DNA of 24,224 nucleotides from Candidatus Aminicenantota bacterium (lineage in GTDB: Bacteria; Acidobacteriota; Aminicenantia; Aminicenantales; Aminicenantaceae), in the NCBI GenBank assembly GCA_016926925.1, contig JAFGNQ010000218.1, forward strand, positions 1-24,224. Reading direction: 5' to 3'. Both the position numbers and the translations under genes were made by a program. The notes beneath the pieces are model-generated. The model saw only the letters and a list, made by a program, of their open reading frames with translations, made no database searches and was not told where the DNA came from. This document shows, piece after piece, positions 24,209 to 24,224 of this stretch; position 1 is the stretch's first letter, and the number at the start of each line of letters is the position of its first letter.

Positions 24209-24224
24209 TTTTTAATAATATGGT

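Overview
The window is 24.2 kb of dense, chromosomal, housekeeping-type DNA from a diderm (Gram-negative-type) bacterium. Evidence for an outer membrane is broad: LPS heptose genes (gmhB, waaF), a LolB-like lipoprotein, an Mla/MCE lipid-transport set, three lipoproteins, and a large protein ending in a probable outer-membrane barrel with a C-terminal Phe. No insertion sequence, phage gene, CRISPR array or obvious transferred island was seen. The gene set and the protease/propeller/barrel protein would fit Acidobacteriota/Aminicenantota-like lineages, but that placement is inference only.

Left part (1-5580, minus strand): a TPR lipoprotein, a second lipoprotein and a 987-aa secreted metallopeptidase/beta-propeller/barrel protein form an apparent operon that reads towards dnaA. 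Between them and dnaA lies a 212-bp spacer with a good promoter, three DnaA boxes and an AT-rich stretch (dnaA autoregulation and possibly oriC). A divergent promoter region with an 8+8 palindrome separates this operon from rpmB (plus).

Middle (5970-11801, minus strand): waaF, gmhB and a bifunctional Rel/SpoT gene overlap by 1 and 4 nt and form one operon. Upstream lie fmdB, a 240-nt promoter-driven structured leader or small RNA, and a secreted fusion of the Memo and AMMECR1 families.

Right part (12067-24224, plus strand): a possible 44-aa membrane peptide comes first. A near-consensus promoter then drives a small membrane protein with a duplicated DYGFHL motif, lolB-like, ispE, tRNA-Gln, prs, rplY and pth; the order lolB-ispE-prs and the presence of pth recall the gammaproteobacterial neighbourhood. 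A second block follows: rpsF-rpsR-rplI-dnaB (translation/replication, without ssb), then mlaE-mlaF-mlaD and radA, with one-nt to four-nt junctions at most steps.

The most interesting items for follow-up are the structured RNA upstream of fmdB, the exported Memo-AMMECR1 fusion, the metallopeptidase/propeller/barrel protein with its two lipoproteins, the ispE stop codon lying inside the tRNA-Gln gene, and the duplicated-motif small membrane protein. No completely new defence or mobile system was evident.
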